Assembly: GCA_018292915.2 (NCBI GenBank)
Contig: JACVVK020000053.1
Span: 402,501-466,500 of the forward strand
DNA from: Batillaria attramentaria
Lineage: Eukaryota > Mollusca > Gastropoda > Batillariidae
Reading direction: 5' to 3'
DNA length: 64,000 bases
Part shown: positions 53,801 through 63,440 of the stretch, one piece after another
Layout: each line of letters starts with the position of its first letter
Numbering within the stretch: position 1 is the first letter of the stretch
Program-made: the position numbers and the translations under genes
The notes under the pieces: model-generated
Told to the model about the DNA's origin: nothing
The model's input: only the letters and a program-made list of their open reading frames with translations
Databases searched by the model: none

Positions 53801-56800
53801 AGAGATGCTTTTTCTGACAAAAGGAGTGCTCCACTACAAGAGGTTCTGCTGCATACATACATTACACAGATAATAAATAAGATTCTCGCTTACAGACAAA
53901 GCGAACCTTTTGAAGGTACTCTGAGAAAGGAAAACTGCAAGATGTTGTGTGGTTTGCGGAAAAGAGGCAGCCCAGTGATAGTTAGGAAACAAACTGCATC
54001 CATTGTGCTGTTACATGTATAATTCAGAATAACAGTTTCGCTGCTACTGTCGAGCGCTGTTTGCAACAGCAGCAGGGAGGTTGTGAAATATGACTTTAGA
54101 TTTCGCAAACCTGTACAGCTGTGCACGAACAGCGAAGGGAAGAGATGTGACGTCAGCTGAAGTGTCAACATCTGATTCGCTGCAGATGTCCGTACCGCTC
54201 AGGATGCACGTTGATACTTTCTGCGCCAGCATGGAGTAGGGATCGAACTCTTCGTCTTGGTTCAGCACCACGTTGCCGAAGAGCAGCCAGTCCGCCATGA
54301 CACTCCGCGTCTGCCCTGTCACTAGAGTCAGTCCCCAACCCGAGTCATGATGACGAACTTTCACCAAAGAGTCGTAGTGAGCTGCAAGCATGCTGTCCTT
54401 CAGCGCCCTTTCTTCGATGATGGCGTTGCCCATGGAACCGGCATATCTGGCAGTGGACATGGCAAGCTTCTCTCCGGAGTTTCTCAATGCCCCCAAGGTC
54501 ATACCGATGCTTCTGCGGAGACAGTCGCTGAGTTTCTTCTCTTTTCTCCACTGGGCTCGGATCTGCTTCAGGTTGAATGGCTCCAGGCTTTCATTTTTGC
54601 TACGACTGCCGACGCGGATGATGCCTTCGGGGCAGAACCCCAGGATGCCTTCCAGGAACTGGTCGAGAGCGTGGTTGGTGTAACAGACGACCAGGATCGG
54701 TTTACGCCTGTAGGAGGGCAAAGAGCTGTATTGATAGTATCTGTGAGGGTAGGACCAGACGTCGTTGTTCTCCAGGAGAACCTGGGCGACCTTGAGGCCG
54801 ACGTAGGTCTTGCCAGTTCCGGGTGGACCCTGGATGATGGCGAGTTCCTTGGTGAGGGCCGTGCGCACAGCCTCCAGCTGAATCGAAAACCAGAAAGAGA
54901 GCCTTTATAATTGGTGGTGAAAACAGCAGAGTGGGCTGTAGTTTCCATTGCTGTTCTGCTTTATTCAGTGTTTGTAGATTTTTTTGTCATTGTTTTTTGT
55001 TTTGTTGTTGTTGTTTTTTGTTTTATTTTTATTTTTGTTTTGTTTTCTTTTTTCTTTTTGTTTTCTTTTCTTCTTTTTTTCTTTCTTTCTTATTTCCTTT
55101 TCTTTTCCTTTCTTTTCTTTTGTCTGGCATGTTGTTTTTTTACGTTTATTTTTCTGTAATCCCTGTCGTGTCACTGTTAAATAGTTAAACTGTTTTCTTT
55201 GTTGCTTCAGTTCGCTGTAGCTAGAGAAAAAATTAGTAAGTAGTGAGTGCAGTAGCGAAAAGTACTACTCAAGCTCAAAGAGAACGAATAGGCAAGTGGA
55301 TGCTGCAAGTAATCCAGTGATAACTCTTCCAATACAGGCACAGTTCTCTCCCTTGCAGTGTCCACTCACTGATTAGTTCCCTTTGTGTCGCTAGAGATCC
55401 GTTTATACTATTACAGAAAAATGTTGCTAACAGTGTAAGTGTTACTCAATGAATTATGTTGCAGCGTAGAAGAAAAATCTGCAGACCTGTGACTCGTTGA
55501 GAGCCAGTTCCTCAAGCCGAGGCCAGTCCCTCGGTAGCAGCACCTGCACTTCTGTGTGTCGGAACCGAGCCTGCTGTTTCAAAAGCGATCGCAAGTTCAT
55601 CTTCTTGGATTCTGACTCGGTGTAGAGATACTTGGGTGGTTTGACGTCCTTCCGACACTGCACGATGTAACGCATCATGGGGACGGATAACATGCATGTC
55701 AGTCTCTCCAGCACGTGCCTGTACGACTCAAAAAACGCCGTGGTCTCCGCCATGACGAACTCATCATTAGAGGTCATGTTAAGGATCTGGGTCAAGTCTC
55801 TCTCGAACGTCACCTGTATGATGCCTCGGCTAAGGTCCTTGACCTTTCTCTCAGTGACCGTGGCGAAGTAGATGGTTTCGAAGTCATCTTGGCTGAGGCA
55901 GACGAGAGATCCGTACTGCAGTCTCTTGGAGAACTGCCACTGAACGTTCCGAAGGTGGGCGTTGTCAAACTGAAGGCGATGTTGGAGAGTGAAGGCGCAC
56001 GACATTCCCACGATCCGAACTCTTTGATAAAACCTGAAAAAAAACACGTGCAATACCATCTGTCTAACCGGCTTCTTGAACAAGGCGACACCCTGGCTTA
56101 TAATAGACATCTCCAAAACGAACATTTTTAACCAATAAGAAGATAGGCTAAACTTAGCTTCGGTTCAGAAGCTTTCAGACAGCAACAAAGAAAGTGGTTT
56201 CCCATGAGTCATGTAGTTCATACATGTGTATGGTATGGTATGGCGCATTGTAAGCCAATGCAAAAATCGCAATTTAACTTGAAATCTTCAGATCCCTAGC
56301 ATCCACTTCAACCCACTTTTACGCGATCTGCAGCGGTCTCGGGTCTAGTGGGGAGGCCCACGCCTTGCGGAATAGTGGCTTGAAGTGGCTCCTACTGGTG
56401 TGCAGTGGCTTGTTCTTTTTTAACTAGTATTATTATATAGCGGGCAGGTGTGGTCTGGCTTGGGCTCTCAGGAGTTATCCGTCCTTCTGCTGTAATCTTC
56501 TATTTTCAATTTTTTATATATAAAAAACCCACACATTTGCCCACCTGTCAACTAAAATCATGTGAAGGGTGTCTGGCTTTGAACATCCCAAAAACGATAT
56601 CTATTTCTATATACCTGAGGTCCGTGTTCCTTTTCGATGTTTCCCCCGTGTCTCTAGTCCGTCTATATTCTTTAAGGCCGTTCCTCAGTGGGCGGATGTA
56701 GTCTTCTCTGAGGAGTCGGACCTGGACGTCAAGGTAGTGGTTGTTGTCCTTATACCCGCCTTCACTTTTGTTGACTCTGCAAAATTAAAACAAAATTCAA

Positions 56801-58885
56801 ATCCTTTTTCGGAAATTCAAGGGCAAAGCTGCTAGTATGAACTGGAAAAAAAATTAGCACACAAGTTCCATCAGCGTGAGTCCTTGAGAACGACTTTTTA
56901 GCCAAACGCTGTGCTACTTGTAACCCGAAACGGGGTATGTTGGATTCAAAGTTTCCGTGTTAGAGCAAAATCTAGGAAATTGTCGGGTCACTTTGAAACA
57001 AACTTTCATCGCTGATAGTTTTTTATAAGATTGGAGGATATGTTTTACAAAGGACGTTAAGTCCTTTTCCACTACGTCACAACGGGGCAACGAGAAATAG
57101 GCCAGAACAAACATTTGGCCCCAGCCAAGACTCGAACTCACGACCCGAGCATTGAAAGTCCAACGCTCTACCATTCTGCTATCCCGTTTTTTTTTTGTTT
57201 TTGTTTTTTGTTTGTTTGTTTTTTTGTAAGAGGTTGTGTCATGAACAAGTATCACTTCTGTACATTGAAAGTGAAAGATGTAGAACCGATATACTGCTCC
57301 GAGAGAACAAAAACAAACTACAAAAGCAAACGCTCAGACAGTGTGCAGCAAGTTAGGATTTACCTCAGGAAAGGCTTTTCAGTCCAGTCCATGTCGTGCC
57401 AGCTCGGCAAGATCGGGAGGAATATGTAGCTCTCCGGCGGTGTCTCGTCGTCCTGGTTAGGTCGCTGTTTCACTTTGGCCTGTTGTTTCTGCTGACTCGC
57501 GCTTTGTACCATCTTAGTGCACCGCTCACATTCCTCCTTAAGCTCCATCAGGCTGTCCTCCAGACCTGGCTTCCACGATCTGAGGGTCGACATGACTTTG
57601 TGAGCTTGGCTGATGTACGAGAGGAGCAGCGAGCCTTTTGAGGCAAACGATGGAAGCCTGCGGGTGATGCTGGAGACAAGCTGGTGGATCATCTCAACAA
57701 CCTCAACCGGCCGGATCCCCTGGTCAACCCCAGAAATTGAGAGATGGTTGATGAGTGACGGAAGATGGCTGTCGAGGAAACGTGACGCGCAGACAGTTTG
57801 CAAGATCTTCAGGACACTCTCCTCGTGAAATTCGCTCTTTGTCACTTTGCTCAGGGCTCGCAGAACTGTCGTTGCGTCGGCAGGAGACACGGCATCTGAG
57901 TCCAGGAATTCCTGGAAGGCTTTGATGTTCTGGAGGACCTGAAGTGTAGCCTCGTCGGGGTCGTCCACGGTGCTGACACTGTCCACTGGAAACGGTCGAC
58001 TCGGAAAGGTTCTGTTTTGACCGCCAACACCTACTGTCCTTTCCCACCCGTTACCCTGCCTTCCGTCTGCCGTCACTGGTGGTGTTCCCCTGCCCCAACC
58101 TCCTCTCCCTCCCGTCCCTCCCCTGGTCCATCCCCTCCCTCTTCCCCGCCAGCCGTTGCCAGTTCCTTCTGTTCCTCTGTCAGTGTCATCTTCGTCCCGT
58201 CTCTGGCGCCAATTTTGCGGTTGATTCTGCTGGTCCCAAGTGTCTCTTGTGTGAAAGCCGTGCTTAGACGTGAGACGTCCGTCTTCTGAAAATCTGGTTT
58301 GAATGGAAGGAGGGGACACAATTCATCTCTAACTGTGTGATACATGGGCAGGGGAGGATTACTTTGTTATTGAATCAGTTGTAAATAAACATACGTTAAT
58401 ACAATACACAGCATGTTTTTATGTTGTTGTTTTTGAATGGCTGTTGTTGTTGTGGGGTTCTTGTTGTTGGTGGTTGTTTGTTTTTTTGTTTTTTGTTTTG
58501 TTTTTTGTGGTGGTTTTATTTTTGCTTTGTTTCGTTTTAGTGTTTTGTTTTATTGTTTTTGTTTTTTGTTGTTGTTGTTTTGTTTTTGTTTTTGGTTTTT
58601 TTTTTGTTTGTTTGTTTGTTTGGTTTTTTTTTTTTGGGGGGGGGGTGTCTTTGTTTGTGTTTTTGTCGACTCGTGATTCAATAAGATTTCATCTCTTTTC
58701 TTTTCTGTTTTTCTTTTTCTCTGTTTTTTTCCCTGTGTTTGCTTCTTCGTTTCTTTGTTTCATTCTTTTTTGGTTGGTTTGTTTTTTGTTTTTTTTTTTT
58801 TTTTTTTTGTTTTAGGGAGGTTGGGCGGAAAGGGGGAGTCTGTCAAAACGGAGGAGGTGGGGGGATGGTAAGGTGAGTGTGTTGC

Positions 58886-58940
<55 letters not shown>

Positions 58941-59222
58941 GGTTTGGGAGTGCCATGTCTTCAGCATCCCCCGAACCCCTTCTTTGTCCAAGCCAATATA
59001 CATAACTCTGTGTATACTTATAACATGCAACGCCAACATCGCTCTTACCTCCCTTCTACCGGTCGCCTCGACCAGCCGGCTGTGTTTTGCTGTGCACAGG
59101 CAAGTGCCGGCGATTGGGCGTGAATACCCAGCACGTTCAGCATGTCACACACGGTCGGGGACAGTAAAGGCAGGTTTTCCTGGCACAGTGCCAACAGACT
59201 GTCTCTATCGTACACGCGTGAC
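42407..59222 (-). CDS. ZNFX1: ZNFX1-like gene B (paralogue of gene A)
   Basis: Seventeen coding exons, all phases compatible, about 2080 visible codons. Same exon order and intron phases as gene A plus one extra 5' exon (59049-59222). Helicase motifs: GPPGTGKT (54826-54803 region), [45 protein letters not shown] and [10 protein letters not shown]1 fingers follow, then a LPGCGHIF...CPACP RING-like cluster. RG-rich repeats are few compared with gene A. The first exon starts at an acceptor, so the true start lies further right and was not found. B14 is 30 codons shorter than A14, removing a finger. Intact helicase motifs and open frames argue for a functional gene. Expression and role in RNA defence are inferred from the family. 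Confidence 0.93.
42826..43060 (+). mobile_element. tRNA-derived SINE, family 1, copy d
   Basis: GTGAGTGGTGGTCTATTAGG, B box GGGTTCGAGCCC, CAGTTTTTCCTGGCTACCGG, then G-, C- and A-runs. In gene B intron 15, opposite strand. Confidence 0.88.
43386..43739 (+). repeat. Inverted copy of SINE family 4 plus the start of exon B13
   Basis: 43386-43691 matches minus-strand 46700-46990 (A box GGTCTTGTGGTTAAGAGA, B box GGTTCGAGTCC, ATGGTTTCAG). 43692-43739 repeats the first 48 nt of exon B13. It lies in gene B intron 15 on the opposite strand, so the two copies are an inverted pair in the pre-mRNA. Confidence 0.9.
43741..43803 (+). repeat. Dispersed repeat shared with 44928-45005
   Basis: CCGGGTTGGTGCGTTGGCAT and AACCCGGGTTCAACGCTGCT match 44945-45000. 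Both are in gene B introns flanking exon B15. Confidence 0.8.
43906..44870 (-). CDS. ZNFX1: ZNFX1-B exon B15 (NFX1 fingers and RING-like cluster)
   Basis: A 965-nt exon: [62 protein letters not shown] and [15 protein letters not shown], then [20 protein letters not shown] and [10 protein letters not shown]. The linker that is about 150 residues in A15 is only about 20 here. Confidence 0.94.
45284..46095. repeat. 56-58-bp minisatellite, about 14 units, gene B intron 14
   Basis: Units GTACTTACTGCGGTAATGAG, ACAAATGGGGAAAATGTACA and AATACAAATACATA repeat with small changes. It starts 50 bp from the donor of truncated exon B14. On the minus strand each unit has a pyrimidine-rich stretch then CCGCAG, overlapping a donor-like A/GTAAGT. 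Confidence 0.95.
46143..46320 (-). CDS. ZNFX1: ZNFX1-B exon B14 (truncated NFX1 finger)
   Basis: A 178-nt exon: [40 protein letters not shown] and [13 protein letters not shown], then donor GTGAGA. It is exactly 90 nt shorter than A14, lacking the [23 protein letters not shown] finger, but stays in phase with B15. Confidence 0.85.
46585..46700 (-). CDS. ZNFX1: ZNFX1-B exon B13 (NFX1 finger)
   Basis: A 116-nt exon: [38 protein letters not shown]. The acceptor ATGGTTTCAG appears to be the tail of a family-4 SINE. The first 48 nt reappear inverted at 43692-43739. Confidence 0.93.
46700..46990 (-). mobile_element. tRNA-derived SINE, family 4, copy b, abutting exon B13
   Basis: Minus strand: GGTGGTATAGTGGTTAAGAG, B box GGTTCGAGTCC, GAACGGTGCCAT complement, AAATGCAATTCTAAATTCCG and GTGTGAGAGAATGC, running into the exon B13 acceptor. 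Confidence 0.85.
47056..47188 (-). CDS. ZNFX1: ZNFX1-B exon B12
   Basis: A 133-nt exon, the same length as A12: [41 protein letters not shown] 25-bp minisatellite lies in the upstream intron, the intron that holds the minisatellite in gene A. Confidence 0.93.
47242..47466. repeat. 25-bp minisatellite, nine units, gene B intron 11
   Basis: GAAAGCTACAACCGACAGCA plus CTGTT repeats nine times with A/G and C/T variants. Confidence 0.95.
47861..48032 (-). CDS. ZNFX1: ZNFX1-B exon B11 (motifs V and VI)
   Basis: A 172-nt exon: [40 protein letters not shown] and [12 protein letters not shown]. Nearly identical to A11 at DNA level. Confidence 0.95.
48223..48355 (+). mobile_element. tRNA-derived SINE, family 2, copy d (3' part)
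   Basis: GTGGCAGCAGGCTTTCACTG, CTTCGTCCTCCGGCCCTGCG and the ACCATACC tail. In gene B intron 10. Confidence 0.8.
48465..48657 (-). CDS. ZNFX1: ZNFX1-B exon B10
   Basis: A 193-nt exon: [40 protein letters not shown] and [14 protein letters not shown]. Donor GTGAGG. Confidence 0.93.
49234..49548 (-). CDS. ZNFX1: ZNFX1-B exon B9 (motifs III and IV)
   Basis: A 315-nt exon encoding the same 105-residue block as A9. From about 49298 to 49548 the DNA is identical to A9. The exon 3' end ([13 protein letters not shown]) differs at 7 of about 39 bases. Confidence 0.95.
49660..49910 (+). mobile_element. tRNA-derived SINE, family 4, copy c (5' truncated)
   Basis: GATTCTCTCCGGGTACTCCG, GGAAATGTTCAGCC and GTGTCTGAGAGAATGCGTGT, ending GGCGCTTTATATA. 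In gene B intron 8. Confidence 0.8.
50363..50807 (-). CDS. ZNFX1: ZNFX1-B exon B8 (Walker B)
   Basis: A 445-nt exon: [40 protein letters not shown] and [20 protein letters not shown], ending [12 protein letters not shown]. Confidence 0.93.
51436..51614 (-). CDS. ZNFX1: ZNFX1-B exon B7 (acidic)
   Basis: A 179-nt exon: [40 protein letters not shown] and [18 protein letters not shown]. Very Asp-rich; 63 nt longer than A7. Confidence 0.9.
51841..52180. repeat. Foldback element, copy d, split by a SINE
   Basis: Left part 51841-51900 (ACTTGAAATCTTCAGATCGC) and right part 52055-52180 (ATAGTGGCTTGAGGTGGCTC) are one foldback element interrupted by the SINE at 51901-52054. Confidence 0.88.
51901..52054 (+). 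mobile_element. tRNA-derived SINE, family 3, copy c, with 12-bp TSD
   Basis: AAGCGTTGGACTTTCAATGC, B box GTTCGAATCCCGGCTGG and GGACGTTAAACTCTC. The 12-bp CCACTCCAAGCC is duplicated on both sides (51889-51900 and 52055-52066). Confidence 0.92.
52398..52653 (-). CDS. ZNFX1: ZNFX1-B exon B6
   Basis: A 256-nt exon: [40 protein letters not shown] and [20 protein letters not shown]. Donor GTAAGA, phase 0. Confidence 0.92.
53353..53700 (-). CDS. ZNFX1: ZNFX1-B exon B5
   Basis: A 348-nt exon: [40 protein letters not shown] and [17 protein letters not shown]. Same ILPDD-type module as A5. The acceptor is CTGAAG rather than CAG. Confidence 0.9.
54111..54877 (-). CDS. ZNFX1: ZNFX1-B exon B4 (Walker A)
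   Basis: A 767-nt exon: [40 protein letters not shown] and [20 protein letters not shown], then a divergent helical insert. About 30 codons longer than A4, partly from [16 protein letters not shown] after the Walker A region. Confidence 0.94.
54965..55160. repeat. T-rich low-complexity tract, gene B intron 3
   Basis: TTTTGTTT, TTCTTTT and TTTCTTTCTT runs; no gene content. Confidence 0.85.
55487..56033 (-). CDS. ZNFX1: ZNFX1-B exon B3
   Basis: A 547-nt exon: [56 protein letters not shown] and [16 protein letters not shown]. Ends LNESQ, phase 0. Confidence 0.93.
56272..56474. repeat. Foldback element, copy e
   Basis: ACTTGAAATCTTCAGATCCC at one end, ATAGTGGCTTGAAGTGGCTC in the middle, CTCAGGAGTTATCC near the other end. 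In gene B intron 2. Confidence 0.82.
56615..56776 (-). CDS. ZNFX1: ZNFX1-B exon B2
   Basis: A 162-nt exon: [40 protein letters not shown]. Counterpart of A2. Confidence 0.93.
57050..57190 (-). mobile_element. tRNA-derived SINE, family 3, copy d
   Basis: Plus strand reads GGACGTTAAGTCCTTTTCCA, GGCCCCAGCCAAGACTCGAA and TCCAACGCTCTACCATTC (complement of the tRNA-like head). In gene B intron 1. Confidence 0.85.
57364..58293 (-). CDS. ZNFX1: ZNFX1-B exon B1 (RG-rich and armadillo-like region)
   Basis: A 930-nt exon: RG-rich [20 protein letters not shown], then [60 protein letters not shown] and DWTEKPFLR. Aligns with the second half of A1 but lacks the long GRGRGTD array. Confidence 0.92.
58400..58830. 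repeat. T/G-rich low-complexity tract, gene B intron before B1
   Basis: Long TTTTGTTT and GTTGTT runs with a G-run at 58636. (GTT)n follows at 58883-58940. Confidence 0.85.
59049..59222 (-). CDS. ZNFX1: ZNFX1-B exon B0 (5'-most exon found)
   Basis: A 174-nt exon: [40 protein letters not shown] and [12 protein letters not shown]. Acceptor CCCCAG, donor GTAAGA. No counterpart was found upstream of gene A. No start codon inside the exon in frame except within the intron-derived leader, so an upstream exon is expected. Confidence 0.8.
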
Positions 59223-59892
59223 CTGGGGCAGGGCAAGAATCACACTTGTATCAGAGTAACAAGAGTTTTTGCAGATCATAGCTGAGATTAATTTTGTGTA
59301 AATTTGTTCGCCGCTGTTGAAGAAAAAGAAACATTCCTGAATCGTATCAGATAATAAAGTTATGTTGACCTGAAGTGAACTGAACTGAACTGAACTGATT
59401 TCACTCCTGACTGAATGTGAAATACTCAAGTGTGTAACGGCTCGCTCTCCATGCATGACAAGAACTTGACAAAATCAACACACTGTTTATTTGTTTGGCT
59501 GGTTGATTGGTTGGCTTTCGTTGTGTTGTTTGTTCGTTTTTGATTTGTTGTTGTTATTGTTGCTGTTGCTGACAGACCATGTACAGTATCATCAGCGAGC
59601 CAGCATCGGATCATGGAAACTAAAGACACTAGACATCTTTATACGAGATTTTCAGTCCGCACGAGTCAGTCATGCGCTTCAAGTATTTTAGCGCTTTCCT
59701 CGCTGTCCGCTTTCCCGTGCTCAACGGAAATAACTTCGCATGCACTCACTGACTCGCTGCACTGGCTGAAGCCCCCCACCCTCTCATTAAACTCGGATCC
59801 GGGGGCAAGGAAAGGGCAAGGTGACCTACGGAGAAACCGAAACTAGGATACGACCTAGGTAACTGGGATTTTTTTTTTTTTTTTAAATCTCA

Positions 59893-60240
59893 GAGTGTGT
59901 GGGTGTTTTAGGGGTTTAACCTCTCTTTCCACCACGTATTGGTAATATCAAAGACGGGGTAACTTGAAAAAGGCCAGCACAAATATTTGACCCCAGCAGG
60001 GATTCGAACTCACGACTCGAGGTTTTTAAGTCCAACGCTCTACCATTCGGTTATCCCGGCTCTCCTTTTGAAATACCTGCAGTATAGTTCTTTTCAGGGT
60101 GGTTAAAAATAGTACGGGGTTCGACCTCAGGACCCGAGCATTGAAAGTCCAGCGCTCTACCATTCGGCTAACCCGGTTCCCCTTTTGAAATCTCTGGAGT
60201 ATTGCTCTATTCAGGGTCATTAAAAATAACACTACATTCA
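59893..60240 (-). mobile_element. tRNA-derived SINE, family 3, copy e, plus a duplicated fragment
   Basis: 59893-60056 is a near-complete family-3 SINE on minus. Its head (GCATTGAAAGTCCAGCGCTC) and flank (CCTTTTGAAAT..CTG.AGTAT) recur at 60118-60235, a local direct duplication. Confidence 0.82.
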
Positions 60241-61100
60241 GTCGCGCGCACAGAGCCGGCCTGTCTTGCATTATAACAGAAACGCAAGTACGTATCTCAA
60301 CAGTTAGTGATACGTCTATACATTCGTGTACGCTTGTGCGCGTTTGCTATGAAGCCAAAGAAAAGAACCCCTTTGGAAATGCAAAAATAAATACGTACAT
60401 AAAACAAGAAGACGACGAAGGAAATAAAAAGAGCGTCATACTAGAAGATGATTACGGATGTCGAAACGAGACATGCCAAAGACCTGTCTTATTGTATTGA
60501 CGCAGGAATTATCAAGGACGCAAAAAAAATAAAGGCCAGGGAAAAATAAAGGCCAGAACACTAAACTGAAAAAATGCACGAACACATGAAACGCAAAATC
60601 AGGCTAGAAAGAAACGTGTTTGAACACAAACTAAATAAATTACAATCATTCTAGTGTTGGAATTTCACCAGCGTCATTGCAAACCATGTATCGAAATGCA
60701 ACTTACATTTTGCTGCCCGAATCGTTATGTCACCGTGTGCAGGCGCCTGTCGCTTCCACCAGTCTGGCCGTAATATGTAAACCTAGGCAGGTTAACCCTC
60801 TATAGAAGTATGTGCACGCTGCTTGGCACTTGACGTGCGACTCGGGGTAACCAGACTGTACGTGACATAGCCCGTGCTTATCGATGAGACACGCGTTTAG
60901 TGCAGCGAGTTGTGGCAGCTGGCCGTGCTGATACATTTTGTGTCTGTATTTGTAGTTGTACATCGTTTCGTCCCGTTATTAAACCACGCGTAGTGAATTG
61001 TGGTTTTTAAGACATAGCTTGTTACAGTGGCACAATGGCTTTGAAAGTCCCTTGGGACCTAAGCCGGCAATAAAATCTCTCTTGGAAAAAAACAAAAAAA
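60241..61100. other. No supported gene upstream of gene B
   Basis: Should contain the gene B 5' end or promoter, but no exon with family similarity was found. A 77-codon minus-strand ORF (60730-60963) is discussed under rejected items. Confidence 0.4.
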
Positions 61101-61290
61101 CAATGGTATGGTATGGTATGGTATGGTATGGTATGGTATGGTATGGTATGGTATGGTAGACCTCTCCTCGGCGCACATATCCATCTCTGCTGAAATGCTC
61201 ACGGCGCCGCAGGGCTGGAGGTCCAAGCAGTGAAAGCCTGCTGCCGCTAAGCGCTACTTTACGTGCAAACCTCCACCCTGCTATTCACTC
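61100..61290 (-). mobile_element. tRNA-derived SINE, family 2, copy c (3' part) with (TATGG)n tail
   Basis: GGTATGG pentanucleotide run 61103-61158, then ACCTCTCCTCGGCGCACAT, GCAGTGAAAGCCTGC and TCCACCCTGCTATTCACTC, the complement of the family-2 body. Confidence 0.88.
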
Positions 61291-61714
61291 TTGTTACTTA
61301 GTGTGCGTTCGTGCACGAAGGCGAGCCAGGCACCGTACACGAATCTGCACTTGAATTTGGCAAACAAACAAAAAAAACAACAACAACAACCAGATTCTGG
61401 TCCACCGGGGAATCGAACCTGCCTCACTATCACTGAAAAATGTTTCCACTGTTCAGGTGTGCAGGATACGCCTACAAAGGGGTCAGGCAACTATACTCCA
61501 ATTTACGCTGTATGATTTGGGTGTCTGTGTATTCCTGACACTTGGAAACAAAATTTCCCCTGCGTGGAATCGGGCTATTTTCGGTTTCATTCAACTTGGC
61601 TGGGCTGACATTAGCTAGCGCATTCTAGTCGTCTGATGCCTCGAACCGGGAATTCCCGCTGGCAATGTTTTCACTGGCCAGTGCAGCTTAGTCAATAGAA
61701 ATTGACACAAATGT

Positions 61715-61829
61715 TTTTGTTGTTGTTGTTGTTGTTGTTCTTGTTGTTGTCGTCGTCAAGTTGTTGTTGTTGTTGGATGGTTGATTGATTGGTTGGTTGA
61801 TGCTGTTGCTTTGTTCCGTTTGTGTGCCA

Positions 61830-61893
<64 letters not shown>

Positions 61894-61915
61894 CAGTGTG
61901 TGTGTGTGTGTGTGA

Positions 61916-61956
<41 letters not shown>
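61715..61956. repeat. (GTT)n and (GT)n microsatellites
   Basis: GTT runs 61718-61775, then GT tract 61831-61956 with two ACAGTGTG interruptions. Confidence 0.95.
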
Positions 61957-62294
61957 GGCGTTTACCTGCACAATGTAAAAGAACTGTCCACGGGTTCAGT
62001 GAGTGTCTAACTAAGGAATGCTGATGACGTAGACAAAACTTCCCAGATCTAATTTCGTTTTCTGGTCTATATTAAGCAACGCCCCGTAGGGTTAGGCCTG
62101 TGTTTACGACTCGTGATCAATATAAAGTCTCCATTGAACAATACTAGATTAATAGTAGTTACAGGCCTTCTGTTTAACTAGTCCCTGCTGTTTTGCCCCT
62201 TTTGTTGACTGTCTTTCCTAATTTTCAGCATGCCAGTGATGAACTTATTTTGGGTATAGTCCACGCTTAAACAAACAGAATGGATTTGTTGTCG

Positions 62295-62342
62295 TTTGTT
62301 TGTTTGTTTGTTTGTTTGTTTGTTTGTTTGTTTGTTTGTTTA
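62295..62342. repeat. (GTTT)n microsatellite
   Basis: About twelve GTTT units. Confidence 0.95.
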
Positions 62343-62559
62343 TTCTGGATGTTTGTTTCGGTTGTTGTTTTTTCTTTATCTTTCTTCGGCAGTTTGGTTG
62401 AAAAATTTGGACTGTTGTTTTGCTGGTTGACCGGCTGGTTGGTTGTTCTTGTTCGAAAATAATCAAAAGCAAGAATTTCAAAAACCAATGTGCATTATCA
62501 TCAATTTGCGGGTGAGAATCAAAACGTACCTAGGTGATCTTACTCAGAATGCTCTGACA

Positions 62560-62665
62560 GATGACTGCGGGGGGGGGTTAGGTGTTGATCGGTTGGGAGG
62601 AGAGGAGGAGGGGGGGGCAGGCTGGAGGGGGGTATCGGGTGAAGGGGGGGGGGGGGGCAGTTCAA
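62560..62665. repeat. G-rich low-complexity tract
   Basis: Repeated G runs (GGGGGGGTTAG; GGAGGAGGGGGGGGCAGG). Potential G-quadruplex on the plus strand. Confidence 0.8.
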
Positions 62666-63139
62666 AGTTCGTGACTCGGTGGAAGACAGAGAAATAGAAT
62701 TACGTCAGCGAAAGCCAGTGCGGAACGCCCAAGGCTGTCAAAACATACGCAGCTCCTCGGCCGCGGAGGTCACACGCATGTCACGTTATGACACGGTTGG
62801 AGCGTTCTCTGCTTTGAAAATAAAAACGAAACCGAAAGTAGCACTTTAAGTGCAGCACACGGAAAGCTGTATAGGTGATTTCGATATGTAACAGTAAATT
62901 CTACAGATGAAGGTTCGCGACTAACGGATGGGTAATAATGCATTGGCTTGTCAACAACTGAACTTGAAATGGTCGACTCCACTCCTGTCAATCAACAGGG
63001 TCGAGTCCCCAGCGTTCAGCCAATCGCGTCCCGCCGTATAATGAGCACAACACAGACCGGCCGTACAACGAGGGAAGCACATGTAGTTTGATAACATGGA
63101 AAGAATGCAGTTCATTGACGTCATCTGAGAGGGGGGGGG

Positions 63140-63440
63140 AGATAAGTGCAGCTCTTAATGCGATACAATGGTTGTTTATACTTTGCGCGAGCGCTCGAAG
63201 ATTCAAATTCCACGACTGTTGTTACACTACTGGAGCGCTCAGTGTGGTCGCCGCGTCATCGAGTACGCGTCTGGAGGCTCAGTGCTAGCACTACAGACGC
63301 TGTCACAGTCTGTGTCTCTAACTGGTGTGGTGATACATACCATGAAAATAGCTCTCTAACTGGTGTGGTGATACATACCATGAAAATAGCTCTCTAACTG
63401 GTGTGGTGATACATACCATGAAAATATCTCAGAACGACCT
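63140..63440 (+). repeat. Dispersed repeat (inverted match to 6690-6905) with a 3x 36-bp tandem
   Basis: GCTCTTAATGCGATACAAT, TTTGCGCGAGCG and TGTTACACTACTGGAGCG match the 6.7-kb copy. Inside, CTCTAACTGGTGTGGTGATA plus CATACCATGAAAATAG is repeated three times from 63318. Confidence 0.75.

Noticed and set aside
60730..60963. 77-codon minus-strand ORF with six Cys (QLPQLAALNACLIDKHGLCH)
   Set aside because: ATG-initiated and not low-complexity, but no signal peptide, no recognised family and no splice context; could be chance or a piece of the gene B leader.
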